From NCBI RefSeq assembly GCF_016238445.1, contig NZ_JABANU010000003.1, positions 1 through 64,000 on the forward strand: a DNA stretch of 64,000 nucleotides, written 5' to 3'. The position numbers and the translations under genes were made by a program. The stretch is from Staphylococcus canis. Lineage in GTDB: Bacteria; Bacillota; Bacilli; Staphylococcales; Staphylococcaceae. The notes below the pieces were generated by a model. It was not told the DNA's origin and made no database searches. It worked only from the letters and a program-made list of their open reading frames with translations. Positions 1-9,328 of this stretch are shown piece by piece; the first letter of the stretch is position 1; the number at the start of each line of letters is the position of its first letter.

Positions 1-286
1 AGAGCGTCCTGGGTTCGAGCAGAACGATAGCAACGCGTAAAAGTGGGTTTTACTTTAACGTGGTGCGAAAGTTCTGCCGAAGAACCCTGCTCTCGAAATG
101 CCGTCAAAAAAGGTCATTGAGAGAGCGTCCTGGGTTCGAGCAGAACGATAGCAACGCGTAAAAGTGGGTTTTACTTTAACGTGGTGCGAAAGTTCTGCCG
201 AAGAACCCTGCTCTCGAAATGCCGTCAAAAAAGGTCATTGAGAGAGCGCCCTGGGTTCGAGCAGAACGGTAGCAACGCGTAAAAGA
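1..286 (+). repeat. Structured tandem repeat array, locus 1
   Basis: Two units of 121 bp (1-121 and 122-242) look identical, and a third, partial unit starts at 243 and stops near 285 just before the rpiA terminator. The array probably continues left of the window. Each unit folds into nested helices. The outer helix is GAGAGC with GCTCTC, the next GGGTTC with GAACCC, the next GCAGAAC with GTTCTGC, and the inner stem is CGTAAAAGT with ACTTTAACG around a GGGTTTT loop. The flanks GGTCATTGAG and CGAAATGCCGT recur at 33488-33975 and 45761-46176. No coding sequence is evident. The function is unknown; it could be a MITE-like element or a structured RNA. Confidence 0.85.
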
Positions 287-331
287 AAATCCCCCCTTAA
301 AGCATATTCCTCAGAGTACGCCTTAAGGGGG
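283..331 (-). terminator. Intrinsic terminator of rpiA
   Basis: An inverted repeat with arms CCCCCTTAA and TTAAGGGGG lies just 3' of the rpiA stop. On the minus strand it is followed by a T-rich tract (GATTTTCTTTT). It also marks the right edge of the repeat array. Confidence 0.85.
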
Positions 332-336
332 TTTTA

Positions 337-1032
337 TTAGTCGCGATTTATTTTATCAAATGTTTTAACGCCCGCCTGTGTTCCAACAATGGCGTGATCT
401 GCAATGTCTAGAAAATATCCCGTCTCTAAAACTCCTGTGAGATGAATTAAAAACTCATGTGCCTCATACGGATCAACCTTTTCATTGAATGGACAATCTA
501 GAATATAATTGCCGTTATCTGTAATGAGTGGTGTATCTTCAACCATTCGACGTTCGACAGTCGTGTTGAACCGCGCTTCAACTTTTCGTGCCACTTGATA
601 CCAATTAAAACGATCTACCTCCACGGGAAGTTTAAACGTTTGACCAAGATAATCTACTAACTTAGTTTCATCTGCTAAAACGACAAAACGTTCTGCAAAT
701 TCATCGATAACTTTCTCTCTAAATAACGCGCCGCCGCCACCTTTGATTAAATTTAAATGTGGATCAATCTCATCTGCACCATCAATTGCGAGATCAATAT
801 GTAAAACATCATTAATATGTACAACTGGAATGTTCAACGATTTCGCTTGATATTCAGTACGCTCTGATGTACATACACCTTTTAAATGATAACCTTTGTC
901 ATGAATCAATTTAGCAATTTCTGGAACTAGCAATTCAATAGTACTTCCTGTGCCGATGCCAAGTGTCATACCATCTTCAATTTGAGCAACAGCTTTCTCT
1001 AATGTTTGTAACTTTAATTGTTTTGTATCCAC
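337..1032 (-). CDS. rpiA: Ribose-5-phosphate isomerase A
   Basis: Interconverts ribose-5-phosphate and ribulose-5-phosphate in the cytosolic non-oxidative pentose phosphate pathway. The 231-residue product has the family length. The RpiA signatures are visible: GIGTGST near residue 25 (phosphate-binding loop), DGADEID near residue 85 and KGGGGALFREK near residue 97, which carries the catalytic Glu and Lys. The start is a GTG preceded by AAAGGTGGG at good spacing. It is a single-gene unit with its own terminator at 283-331. Confidence 0.96.
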   Translation of the reverse strand: MDTKQLKLQTLEKAVAQIEDGMTLGIGTGSTIELLVPEIAKLIHDKGYHLKGVCTSERTEYQAKSLNIPVVHINDVLHIDLAIDGADEIDPHLNLIKGGGGALFREKVIDEFAERFVVLADETKLVDYLGQTFKLPVEVDRFNWYQVARKVEARFNTTVERRMVEDTPLITDNGNYILDCPFNEKVDPYEAHEFLIHLTGVLETGYFLDIADHAIVGTQAGVKTFDKINRD

Positions 1033-1142
1033 GATTTTCCCACCTTTATCAACACGTTTGTTTGCACCTCTATTTTACCTTATTCTATTTAAAATACCTA
1101 ATTGAAATACATTATAATTCATACTGTCTGTACTACAATTAG

Positions 1143-1192
1143 AAATGCACCTCTATCTTAGGCGTTGATTTTCCCTTGATGAGGTGCATGTC
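1143..1192 (-). terminator. Possible terminator hairpin after galM
   Basis: Inverted repeat ATGCACCTC / GAGGTGCAT with a roughly 30-nt loop, 40-90 nt past the galM stop. The T-tract is weak, so termination efficiency is uncertain. Confidence 0.45.
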
Positions 1193-1230
1193 ATATTAAA
1201 CTATTATAAGGTGTACTCTAACTACTCATT

Positions 1231-2244
1231 TTAATGTGGTTTTGCTTCGATTTGATAACTTGTTTTTGAATAATATGGTGTATCAGCCTTCAAAATAGAA
1301 TGCGCTTCTTCTCCAAATAAATGGATGTCATTTGGCATACTTTGCGTTTCTAATGTAATACCTGAATGTGCTTTATATATATTCATTGGACTTTTCCAAT
1401 CCGATGTGTCATTTAATGTGAAAATTACCACCTGTGGCATGTCTGTACGCACATGCAACGTTAAAATATCGTTAGATAAATTAAAGTAACCGTCTTTAAC
1501 TTCAAATGGATGATCTAAGCCTTTAACCTTTTGTGCTTGCGCTTGGATTTCAGTATCATTTGAATTAAAAATATCGTTGAGCTGAATTTCTTGCTTACCT
1601 AGTTTTGATACTAAATCGATTGGCTTTAGTTCTGGCATATTATTTTCCCCTAGCGGAAACATGTGCAACTTCTCACTTGATAACACATGATTATCAACCA
1701 CTTTATTATCTCGATTCAAATTAAAGTAGACATGATTCATTGGATTAAACACAGTATCTTTAGTAGACACTGCTTCATATTCAATGGTCCATGTACTTGT
1801 TTCATCATACGTAAATATAACTTTTAAATCGATATCACCCGGGAAATGATCTTCTGATTCTCTGAGCTTCGTATGAAAGATGACTTTAACATAATCTTCA
1901 GCTTCCTCAATATCATAGTCAAATAACTGACGCGAAGCACCTTTTGCCCCCCCATGTAAATGATGTGGTGGATCGTTTTGCTCTAATTGATAAGTAACTC
2001 CATTTAATTGAAACGTTCCATTTTCGATGCGTCCCCCATAACGCCCAACAGTCGCTCCAAAATAAAATGGATTATGTGGATAAAACTCATCCGCTTCAAC
2101 CTCGTTCCCTAAAACGATGTTGTTGTCATCAAATTTCCAATTCACAATACGTGCCCCATAATTGGTGAAAATGATTTTACTAGACGCGTTCTCAATTTTA
2201 ACAAGTTCAATACCATTAGTTTGCTTCTCAATGTTGACTTTCAT
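1231..2244 (-). CDS. galM: Aldose 1-epimerase (galactose mutarotase family)
   Basis: Interconverts the alpha and beta anomers of hexoses. The 337-residue protein has the GalM beta-supersandwich pattern: NYGARI near residue 28, GRYGGRI near residue 67 (substrate Arg), a HLHGG motif with the catalytic His near residue 96, NHVYFNLN near residue 168, and a C-terminal TLETQSMP segment with the catalytic Glu. The start ATG follows AAAGGAG. It appears monocistronic; no sugar-kinase genes are adjacent, so the physiological sugar cannot be read from context. Confidence 0.93.
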   Translation of the reverse strand: MKVNIEKQTNGIELVKIENASSKIIFTNYGARIVNWKFDDNNIVLGNEVEADEFYPHNPFYFGATVGRYGGRIENGTFQLNGVTYQLEQNDPPHHLHGGAKGASRQLFDYDIEEAEDYVKVIFHTKLRESEDHFPGDIDLKVIFTYDETSTWTIEYEAVSTKDTVFNPMNHVYFNLNRDNKVVDNHVLSSEKLHMFPLGENNMPELKPIDLVSKLGKQEIQLNDIFNSNDTEIQAQAQKVKGLDHPFEVKDGYFNLSNDILTLHVRTDMPQVVIFTLNDTSDWKSPMNIYKAHSGITLETQSMPNDIHLFGEEAHSILKADTPYYSKTSYQIEAKPH

Positions 2245-2571
2245 GATTTTACTAACTCCTTTAACTTTCCCTAAATTATCCCCCTGATTTTGGGTGCATC
2301 AATCACAGAGTAAGATATACATATTATACTACTATGATGCTTAAAATACGAAGATGTTATAGAAAACCATATACTGCAATTGATACGCCAACTGCTTTAT
2401 TAAAGTGAAGCAATGCTTCTCTCAATATCATCGCCACTTTTTTACTATTGTATCAGTTTATCTTCATAGTGTGCATAGGAATTTTTCAGAAATTGGTCAA
2501 AATCTGGTCAAATTATTGTGTCACATTATACTCAGCCACTTGTAATGAACTTCCATTTTACGAGCTATCAC
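2245..2571. other. Intergenic region between natB and galM
   Basis: About 330 bp, AT-rich, between two minus-strand genes. It should hold the natAB 3' end and the galM promoter. A small palindrome (GAAGCAATGCTTC) lies inside a larger imperfect hairpin at about 2404-2443 that could terminate natAB. I see no ORF with a ribosome site and no recognisable riboswitch. Confidence 0.4.
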
Positions 2572-3828
2572 TTAGGATTGCGACTTTTTAGGCATAATTC
2601 GTTTTAAAGTAGGGATTAAACCTTTCTCAAAAGTCAGTACTGCTTTGTGATAAGTAACCGTCGCAAACCATAAAAGTACAGCGATAAGAACAAGATGAAT
2701 GATTATTGCGATGACACCCTCGAATGTTGGTGTGTCCATTAAAGATAATCGCGTGAATGTCACAAATGGTGAAAAGAACGGTACATATGATAATACTCGA
2801 ACAATAACATTATCAGGATTAAACGTACCAAAATATCCGGCATAAAATGCAGCAATTAACAACATATTAAGTGGCATAAGAGATTGATTCATATCTTCAA
2901 TACGTGTCGTTAAATTACCGAAGATTGCTGCTAAAATCACATAAGTTAAAACTCCTAAAATCAACAAGATTACACCAAATATAATCATTCTGATAATGTG
3001 TGTTGACGACTCGATATGAATGAAATCCAGCATCTCTCTTAAATCAAATACAAAATATGCAACTACACATGTAATCGCTAATATTGCAATCTGTGCAAAA
3101 GCAACAGCTAAGACACCACTGATTTTAGCTAGAATATGTACGGATGGTTTAACACTCGTAATAATCATTTCTGATACGCGTGAAACTTTTTCAGTAGCGA
3201 GCTCCATTGCAATTTGTTGTGCGTATGAAATCACAATAAAAAACATGATGAATGTGCCTATCATTGCTATAATTTGAGTGACCATTTCATCATCACCACT
3301 CATAGATTGTGTCTTACCTTTAGTTTGACCTATAATTTGTTCCTTCACTTTTACTGGGGATTGGAGTTGTTGCAGTTCAGATTGACTGAGTCCGAGTCCA
3401 TTTGCAACCGTCATCGTTTGAATCGGTGTTAACATTTGACTTAGCACTTCTTTATCCGATGCTGATATAGAAGATTTCGTTAAAATCGTAGCCTGCAATT
3501 GTTGATTGTCGCCCTCTTTAATGACGTAGGCCTTTTTAATTGTTCCATCTTTTATCTTTTGATGTGCCTCTTTATCCTTCATTCTAGCCAATTGCTGATC
3601 ATCTTTTTGAAATTTATTTTGCGCTTGTACAGCCTGATAAAGCTTATCATTTTGAACCACAATACCAACTTTTGACGGTTCGTCATCTCCTGCAAATAAG
3701 TTAATAATTTTATCCATGTTAGCGCCGATTAAAATCGCAATAATCATTATTAATGTTGTAATGATAAAAGCTTTACTTTTTAATTTCTTGCTAAAAGTGA
3801 GCTTAAACGTTGCCCAGAATTTATGCAT
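2572..3828 (-). CDS. ABC-2 type exporter permease (NatB/YhaP-like)
   Basis: Membrane subunit of an ABC exporter with the ATPase encoded just upstream. The protein, about 418 residues, has one N-terminal membrane helix (IITTLIMIIAILIGANM), a long extracytoplasmic domain of about 150 residues, and then five to six membrane helices, the layout of NatB/YhaP ABC-2 permeases. I place the start at the ATG at 3828, preceded by AGGTGAG; an in-frame GTG nine bases upstream is possible but sits too close to the SD. The gene overlaps the 3' end of the ATPase gene by 8 nt, so the two are translationally coupled. The B. subtilis NatAB homologue extrudes Na+; the substrate here is not proven. Confidence 0.85.
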   Translation of the reverse strand: MHKFWATFKLTFSKKLKSKAFIITTLIMIIAILIGANMDKIINLFAGDDEPSKVGIVVQNDKLYQAVQAQNKFQKDDQQLARMKDKEAHQKIKDGTIKKAYVIKEGDNQQLQATILTKSSISASDKEVLSQMLTPIQTMTVANGLGLSQSELQQLQSPVKVKEQIIGQTKGKTQSMSGDDEMVTQIIAMIGTFIMFFIVISYAQQIAMELATEKVSRVSEMIITSVKPSVHILAKISGVLAVAFAQIAILAITCVVAYFVFDLREMLDFIHIESSTHIIRMIIFGVILLILGVLTYVILAAIFGNLTTRIEDMNQSLMPLNMLLIAAFYAGYFGTFNPDNVIVRVLSYVPFFSPFVTFTRLSLMDTPTFEGVIAIIIHLVLIAVLLWFATVTYHKAVLTFEKGLIPTLKRIMPKKSQS

Positions 3829-4720
3829 GAAGCTCACCTACTTCCTGAATGAAAATTTCTTTAATCGTCGGTTCGACTACTTCAAATCGCTTCACAAAAC
3901 CTTTGTCTCGAATGACTTGAAAAATTACTTCAGCTACAGACTCATTCTCAATCGTAAAATAGGTTGTAGTATTAATTTTTTCAACTTGACGTATGCCATC
4001 TAGTGATTCAATTTCTGACACATCATAATGTGCATCGATAGCTACACGCTTATAACCATATTTTGATTTCACCTCATGAATTTCTCCTTGAACCACCATC
4101 TCACCTTTGTTCAAGATACATACATCATCACATAATTCCTCAATATGTTCCATACGATGCGAACTAAAAATAATCGTCGCACCTTTTTGATTTAATTCGA
4201 CAATTGCGCTTTTTAGCAGTTCAACATTCACAGGATCTAATCCACTAAAAGGTTCATCCAAAATAATTAATTCGGGTTCATGAATAATACTTGCTAATAA
4301 TTGAATCTTTTGTTGATTACCTTTGGAAAGCGATTCAATTTTTTTATCTTTATTTTCTGTAATTTGAAAACGTTCTAACCAGTAGGTAATAGTTTTATCT
4401 AAATCTTTAGAAGATACCCCTTTCAAAGTTGCTAAATACTTTAATTCTTCAAATACAGTAAGCTTCGGATGAAGGCCTCTTTCTTCAGGTAAGTATCCAA
4501 TATGATTGTATCTCGATGCTTTAATAGGTTGCCCATCAAATGTAATTGTCCCCTCTGATGGTTCAATCAATCCTAAAATCATTCTAAATGTTGTTGTTTT
4601 TCCTGCTCCGTTTCGCCCTAAAAACCCTAGCATTCTACCTTTTTCTAAAGTAAAGGAGATATGCTTAACAGCTTCAAATTGATTAAAACGCTTCGTTACA
4701 GCATCCACTCGTAAAACCAT
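3821..4720 (-). CDS. ABC transporter ATP-binding protein (NatA/YhaQ-like)
   Basis: ATPase subunit of the exporter whose permease gene overlaps its 3' end. The 299-residue product has Walker A GRNGAGKTT near residue 35, a diverged signature (SLSKGNQQK) near residue 130, Walker B LIILDEPFSGLDP near residue 150, and the switch His in FSSHRM near residue 184. A C-terminal extension of about 80 residues follows the nucleotide-binding domain, as in NatA/YhaQ types. The ATG follows AGAGGTGG. A detoxification or Na+ efflux role is inferred from the family only. Confidence 0.88.
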   Translation of the reverse strand: MVLRVDAVTKRFNQFEAVKHISFTLEKGRMLGFLGRNGAGKTTTFRMILGLIEPSEGTITFDGQPIKASRYNHIGYLPEERGLHPKLTVFEELKYLATLKGVSSKDLDKTITYWLERFQITENKDKKIESLSKGNQQKIQLLASIIHEPELIILDEPFSGLDPVNVELLKSAIVELNQKGATIIFSSHRMEHIEELCDDVCILNKGEMVVQGEIHEVKSKYGYKRVAIDAHYDVSEIESLDGIRQVEKINTTTYFTIENESVAEVIFQVIRDKGFVKRFEVVEPTIKEIFIQEVGELHA

Positions 4721-4806
4721 TAGTCCACCTCTTTCGCTAGTCTCTTCAGTCTTAATATACGTGAATGCGTATCGTTTAACAACCTATCTTAAAATAAGTT
4801 CATATT

Positions 4807-6189
4807 TTAGTACCCAATTAAATACGCAATCGACATACCAAGCCCACAAATAACAACCCACGCTAAAATAACGCGCCAAGCAAATTTTATCCATTGTATA
4901 TACGAAATATTTGCAACAGCAAGTGCACCCATAAGTACTGCAGATGTTGGGAATAAACTATTACTAATCGAATCACCATATTGGAACGCAAGTACTGTAA
5001 TTTGTCGATTAATATTTAATAAATCCGAAATAGGCACAAGTAATGGCATTGTTGTTAATGCTTGACCAGAACCGGATGGGATAAAAAAGTTTAAAAAGAA
5101 CTGGAATATGAACATTCCAATGATTGTCACAATCGGTGGTAACCCTTGTAAAAATGAAGTCATCACAAATACAATCGTATCAATAATTTTTCCATTTTCT
5201 AAAATAACAATAATCCCTTTGGCAAAACCGACGATCATTGCACCAAATAATATTTTCTGCATCCCTTCAACAAAAGCATCGAAAGTCCCATTAAAACCTA
5301 GTCCTGCCACAAAACCTGCAAGTAACCCTGCTAAAAGGAAATTGGCACTCATTTCTTCAAATGACCAACCGTATTTAAAAATACCAAATACATTAAAAAT
5401 TATGGCACATACAATAATTAATAAACTTCCAAGTTGACGCTTAGAGAAGTCTTGACGTTCAAGTTGTTTTTGTTCTTTATTTTCCTCTTGTTCCAATTGA
5501 TAGACAATACTTTTCTCGGGACTTTTTTTAATTTTCATTGCATATCTCATCACAAAAAATACGGCAACTATCAAGATAAAAATATAAATGATAGAACGTA
5601 AACCCCATCCTGAAAACAACGGTAACTCAGCTACTTTTTGAGCGACCCCTACTGTAAATGGATTTAACATACCGCCTATAAATCCACTCGCAGCACCTAA
5701 AATAACAATTGCTGTTCCAGTTAATGCGTCATAACCTAAAGTACGTGCGATGATAATACCAATTGGTACAAATATAATCGTTTCTTCAGCTAAACCAATT
5801 GAAAAGCCTAATATTGAAAAGATAAGCATCGTTAACGGAATCATCAATATTCTTGAACTTCCAAGAATAGTCATCATTCGGTTAACCCCTGCTTCAATTG
5901 CACCACATTTATGAATAATCCCAAATGCGCCACCTACTAAAAAAATATAAAATACAATATCTGCTGCACTCATTAACCCTTCAGGTACAGCACGAAATAT
6001 ATCTAAAAATTGTGCCGGTGCTGATGAAAAGGTTTCATATGATCCCGGTACGACAACAGTTTGACCATCTTGTTGCTTTCGATCAAACTCTCCAGAAGGT
6101 ATAATATACGTCAATATACTTGCTAAAATAATAACCATCATGAGTAACGCATACGTGTGTGGCATTTTCAATTGCTTTAATTTTTTCAT
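4807..6189 (-). CDS. YfcC-family membrane transporter
   Basis: A 460-residue polytopic membrane protein of the YfcC/DcuC/ArcD superfamily. Hallmarks are the N-terminal helix with YIIPSGEFDR, about twelve hydrophobic segments, a polar central loop rich in Glu, Gln and Lys near residues 230-250, and the conserved FIPSGSGQALTTMPL motif near residue 370. Family members are associated with basic amino-acid or C4-dicarboxylate exchange; the substrate is not identifiable here. It is monocistronic, with a terminator-bearing gap upstream. Confidence 0.8.
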   Translation of the reverse strand: MKKLKQLKMPHTYALLMMVIILASILTYIIPSGEFDRKQQDGQTVVVPGSYETFSSAPAQFLDIFRAVPEGLMSAADIVFYIFLVGGAFGIIHKCGAIEAGVNRMMTILGSSRILMIPLTMLIFSILGFSIGLAEETIIFVPIGIIIARTLGYDALTGTAIVILGAASGFIGGMLNPFTVGVAQKVAELPLFSGWGLRSIIYIFILIVAVFFVMRYAMKIKKSPEKSIVYQLEQEENKEQKQLERQDFSKRQLGSLLIIVCAIIFNVFGIFKYGWSFEEMSANFLLAGLLAGFVAGLGFNGTFDAFVEGMQKILFGAMIVGFAKGIIVILENGKIIDTIVFVMTSFLQGLPPIVTIIGMFIFQFFLNFFIPSGSGQALTTMPLLVPISDLLNINRQITVLAFQYGDSISNSLFPTSAVLMGALAVANISYIQWIKFAWRVILAWVVICGLGMSIAYLIGY

Positions 6190-6265
6190 TCAACCAGTCC
6201 TTTTTTCAATTTTCAAAAAATTGTTGTTACGTTCTATTCCCTATTTTCATCATCTCAATCAAGAT

Positions 6266-6325
6266 ATTAAAAAAGTTAGGATATAATGACTTTTTAATAA
6301 TACCTAAAGTTTATATCCTAACTTG
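6266..6325 (-). terminator. Intrinsic terminator after the DUF805 gene
   Basis: Long inverted repeat GTTAGGATATAA / TTATATCCTAAC. On the minus strand the hairpin is followed by CTTTTTTAA. It lies about 50 nt past the DUF805 stop and insulates the YfcC gene. Confidence 0.75.
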
Positions 6326-6376
6326 ATTGATTATATTATACGAGCTACTCATACCCTAGTCTATAGTAAATAACGT

Positions 6377-7042
6377 TTAATATTTATAAGGGTCTTGTTG
6401 CTTGATATCTTGTGAGGATCCCGAATTAGCATGTAGTTCATCTTGACTGTGATGACTATATCTTTCTCCTTCACCATACATTGAATGATCGCTATATTTT
6501 GGAGAAGGACCATATTTGTTTGTGTGTTTTTGACTATCTAAGAGTGCCACAATAAATGAAACGACTGTTAAAATCAGTGACAATAGACCAATAATCACGA
6601 TTAACCAATCAGGCAGTCCACTAAGGATACCTAAATTTTCTTGAACTGTATAATTTGTATTAGTATCCTCAAAAATCGTACGACTTTCTTGTACCACATT
6701 TGATATAGACAGAGTCACTGATAAAATTAAAGATACAATAGGAATGAGCATCGACATTCCACGGTCATGAAATCGTCGCGTCAATAGCGCATAATTAGGA
6801 ATAACTATAGCTAGAGGATAAAGTACAAAGACAATGAGAAACCCAATTCCTCCAATAAAAATACCGATAAAAGGAATAAAAAAGAGTACAATTGACAATA
6901 ATCCGCCACCAAGTACGACGATGGTATGCCACAACGCTACCCACCAATACTCGCTACGTCTACTTCTCCCTTTAAAATTAACATAGTTTTTCCAAAACAA
7001 TTTATAAGCTTCTAAAAAACCAACTTGAGGCATTTCGTTCAT
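6377..7042 (-). CDS. DUF805 family membrane protein
   Basis: A 221-residue membrane protein of unknown role. The DUF805 pattern is clear: an N-terminal YKLFWKNYVNFKGRSRRSEYWW stretch (key residues F, W, GRSRRSEYWW), then helices with an NYALLTRRFHDRGMS loop and two further hydrophobic segments, ending in a hydrophilic tail of about 45 residues rich in Ser, His, Tyr and Gln. The ATG at 7042 is chosen because AGGAGGATT precedes it; an in-frame upstream start would add 14 residues without an SD. Confidence 0.82.
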   Translation of the reverse strand: MNEMPQVGFLEAYKLFWKNYVNFKGRSRRSEYWWVALWHTIVVLGGGLLSIVLFFIPFIGIFIGGIGFLIVFVLYPLAIVIPNYALLTRRFHDRGMSMLIPIVSLILSVTLSISNVVQESRTIFEDTNTNYTVQENLGILSGLPDWLIVIIGLLSLILTVVSFIVALLDSQKHTNKYGPSPKYSDHSMYGEGERYSHHSQDELHANSGSSQDIKQQDPYKY

Positions 7043-7184
7043 GAATAATCCTCCTAAAATAAGTTTACTGTATAATTGTATCATATTTACTTTAAATTCA
7101 CGTTAAAGGGTAACAATTTATTATAGACTCTATTTTTTATGATATGATTATTAACAATAACACTCGAAAGAAGTGGTAATAGTT

Positions 7185-7796
7185 ATGGATTTTATAAATC
7201 GTTCAACTATAGAAATCGCTAAAGAGTTATTAGGGGTAAGACTCATTTATGAGACGGAGCACGTAACCTATTCAGGATATATCGTTGAAACTGAGGCCTA
7301 TTTAGGCGTTAAGGATGAAGCAGCGCATAGTTTTAATGGCAAACATACACCTAGAGTGTCTTCTTTATACAAGGCTGGCGGTACGATATATGGGCATATG
7401 ATGCATCGCTACTTACTCATTAACTTTGTGACGCAAAAAGAAGGTGTTCCAGAAGGAGTCTTGATTCGTGCAATTGAACCTGAAATGGGTTTATCTAAAA
7501 TGAGTGAAAATAGAGGGAAAACTGGATTCGAAGTAACAAATGGGCCTGGTAAATGGACAATTGCTATGCAAATTCCAAGAACAATTGATGGGACACATCT
7601 TAATGAAGGTCTCTTAAAAATTGATACCCGTCATCGAAAATATCCTCAAATCATTCAAGAAAGTCCTCGTATTGGTATACCGAATAAAGGTGCATGGACT
7701 GAAGCACCGTTACGTTTCACTGTGAAGGGGAATCCTTATGTCTCCCATATGCGCGTTAAAGATCGTTTACCTATTGAAGATACTTGGAAATCTTAA
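7185..7796 (+). CDS. DNA-3-methyladenine glycosylase (AAG/MPG family)
   Basis: Base-excision repair enzyme removing alkylated purines. The 203-residue protein matches the AAG fold: ELLGVRL at the start, ETEAYLG near residue 36 (catalytic Glu), [15 protein letters not shown] [16 protein letters not shown]-like TIYGHMMH near residue 68, and NGPGKW near residue 122. The ATG at 7185 follows AAAGAAGTGG; a GTG 12 bases upstream is inside that SD and is rejected. It faces nhaC convergently across a shared terminator. Confidence 0.93.
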   Translation: MDFINRSTIEIAKELLGVRLIYETEHVTYSGYIVETEAYLGVKDEAAHSFNGKHTPRVSSLYKAGGTIYGHMMHRYLLINFVTQKEGVPEGVLIRAIEPEMGLSKMSENRGKTGFEVTNGPGKWTIAMQIPRTIDGTHLNEGLLKIDTRHRKYPQIIQESPRIGIPNKGAWTEAPLRFTVKGNPYVSHMRVKDRLPIEDTWKS

Positions 7797-7810
7797 TCAT
7801 TATACACATA

Positions 7811-7856
7811 AAAACATACCATTGTCAGTCTTATGTACCCATCAATGGTATGTTTT
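7811..7856. terminator. Bidirectional terminator (glycosylase / NhaC antiporter)
   Basis: Perfect 14-bp arms AAAACATACCATTG and CAATGGTATGTTTT lie between convergent genes, with A-rich and T-rich flanks on both sides. Confidence 0.88.
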
Positions 7857-7870
7857 CTATTTTTTATTTA

Positions 7871-9196
7871 TTAAGACGCATCTTTATTTTTACGAAATAC
7901 ACCTAAATGAATTGAAATGATCGCACATAAGGTTAAGATAAGTGGATAATAAGAGTATTGTAATACTTCTACATATGAAACATGACCAAATTGTTCAGCC
8001 ATTAACATCCCACTATCGTGCGGTAACACCATCAACGCACTGGCTGCAAAGATGTCTAGTAAACTTGCCATACGCTTTGGAGCAATTTTGTATGTGTCTC
8101 CAATTTCTTTAGCAATCGGTGCTGAAATAATAATCGCAAGTACATTGTGTACTAATGCTGCAGATAATATTGCAGATAAAAAGCTCATCGCGTATTCAGC
8201 ACTTTTCGTACCATTTGCCCGTTTTTTCATCGTTTGAATAATCCAGTCAATTCCACCATAGTAACGAATTAATGCAACTAAACCTGAAACTAAAAAGGCA
8301 ATAAGGAAAATCATAAATGTACCTTCCATACCTTCACCAATTTTAGTTGTCCATTCAAAAAATGAAATGTTTCCTCTTAATAAACCAATAATTCCAGTAA
8401 GTAAAATACCTGATAAAAGAACTAACATCACATTCATACCAGCAATTGCCGCAATTAGCACGAATAAGTAAGGCAAAACATCAATAAAGTTGTATGATAA
8501 GTCACCCTTAATTTTACCGGTACCGCCAATAATAGCATAAATAATAAATGTAATGATGGCTGCAGGTAATGCGATAAAAAAGTTGGCTTTAAACTTATCT
8601 TTCATTTTAGCGCCAACACCAGTAGTCGCGGCAATTGTTGTATCTGAAATAATAGACAAGTTATCTCCAAAATACGCACCAGCTATAACTGCTGCAGCCG
8701 CTGCTGCAACGTTCAAATCAGCTGCTTGGGCAACTGCAACACCAATCGGTATAAATGCTGCTTGTGTTCCTGTAGATGTCCCTAGTGCTGTTGCAACAAA
8801 TGCACTCATTACAAAAATACCAGGAATCAGTAGGCTCGGCGGAATTACAGAAAGTCCCATATTCACCATAGCCTCTTGACCGCCCATAGCAGAAGCAGCA
8901 CTTGCAAAAGCACCGGCAAGTAGTAGAATCAAACCTAATTGAGCAATTCCAGATGACCCTGCATTTTCAGTAAAAATTTTGATTTTGTGGGCAACTGGTG
9001 TTTTACGATCGTAAGCAACCCACGCGATAACGATAGCTACAAATATCGCAACGTGTCGAGGTAATTTACTAAATGCATCATCCGCGCCTTGCACTGTAAA
9101 AAATAATCCAACCCCAATGTACAAGACGAGAAAAATAACGAGTGGTAATAAAGCCAATGCACCATATTGTTTTTGACTTCTTAATTTTTCAGACAT
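7871..9196 (-). CDS. NhaC family Na+/H+ antiporter
   Basis: A 441-residue, roughly 11-helix inner-membrane antiporter. NhaC/YqkI-like features include the GTSTGTQAAFIPIGVAVA segment near residue 140, the GAYFGDNLSIISDTTIAAT motif near residue 172 (key residues D, N, S, D, T), and HNVLAIIISAPIAKEI near residue 350. Expected to exchange cytoplasmic Na+ for H+ or to carry a related organic-acid exchange, as some NhaC members do. The ATG is preceded by AAGGAGAAATCA. Single gene. Confidence 0.87.
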   Translation of the reverse strand: MSEKLRSQKQYGALALLPLVIFLVLYIGVGLFFTVQGADDAFSKLPRHVAIFVAIVIAWVAYDRKTPVAHKIKIFTENAGSSGIAQLGLILLLAGAFASAASAMGGQEAMVNMGLSVIPPSLLIPGIFVMSAFVATALGTSTGTQAAFIPIGVAVAQAADLNVAAAAAAVIAGAYFGDNLSIISDTTIAATTGVGAKMKDKFKANFFIALPAAIITFIIYAIIGGTGKIKGDLSYNFIDVLPYLFVLIAAIAGMNVMLVLLSGILLTGIIGLLRGNISFFEWTTKIGEGMEGTFMIFLIAFLVSGLVALIRYYGGIDWIIQTMKKRANGTKSAEYAMSFLSAILSAALVHNVLAIIISAPIAKEIGDTYKIAPKRMASLLDIFAASALMVLPHDSGMLMAEQFGHVSYVEVLQYSYYPLILTLCAIISIHLGVFRKNKDAS

Positions 9197-9328
9197 TTGA
9201 TTTCTCCTTAAATCATAGTATCATTATATGAATTATACATACCATATATCATTTGACAAGCGTGTTGCTCATATTGATTAAAGTAAGAAAGTTCTGCCTA
9301 TTTAAAACTATAGTAAATACCTATAAAA

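Noticed and set aside
1-286. tRNA-like GGTTCGAG motif in the repeats
   Set aside because: It resembles a T-loop, but no acceptor stem, anticodon arm or CCA context fits, and the motif is part of a helix that varies between copies.
9270-9310. Remnant of the repeat family (AGAAAGTTCTGCC)
   Set aside because: Only about 12 bases match the repeat's right arm; no partner arm or flank nearby.
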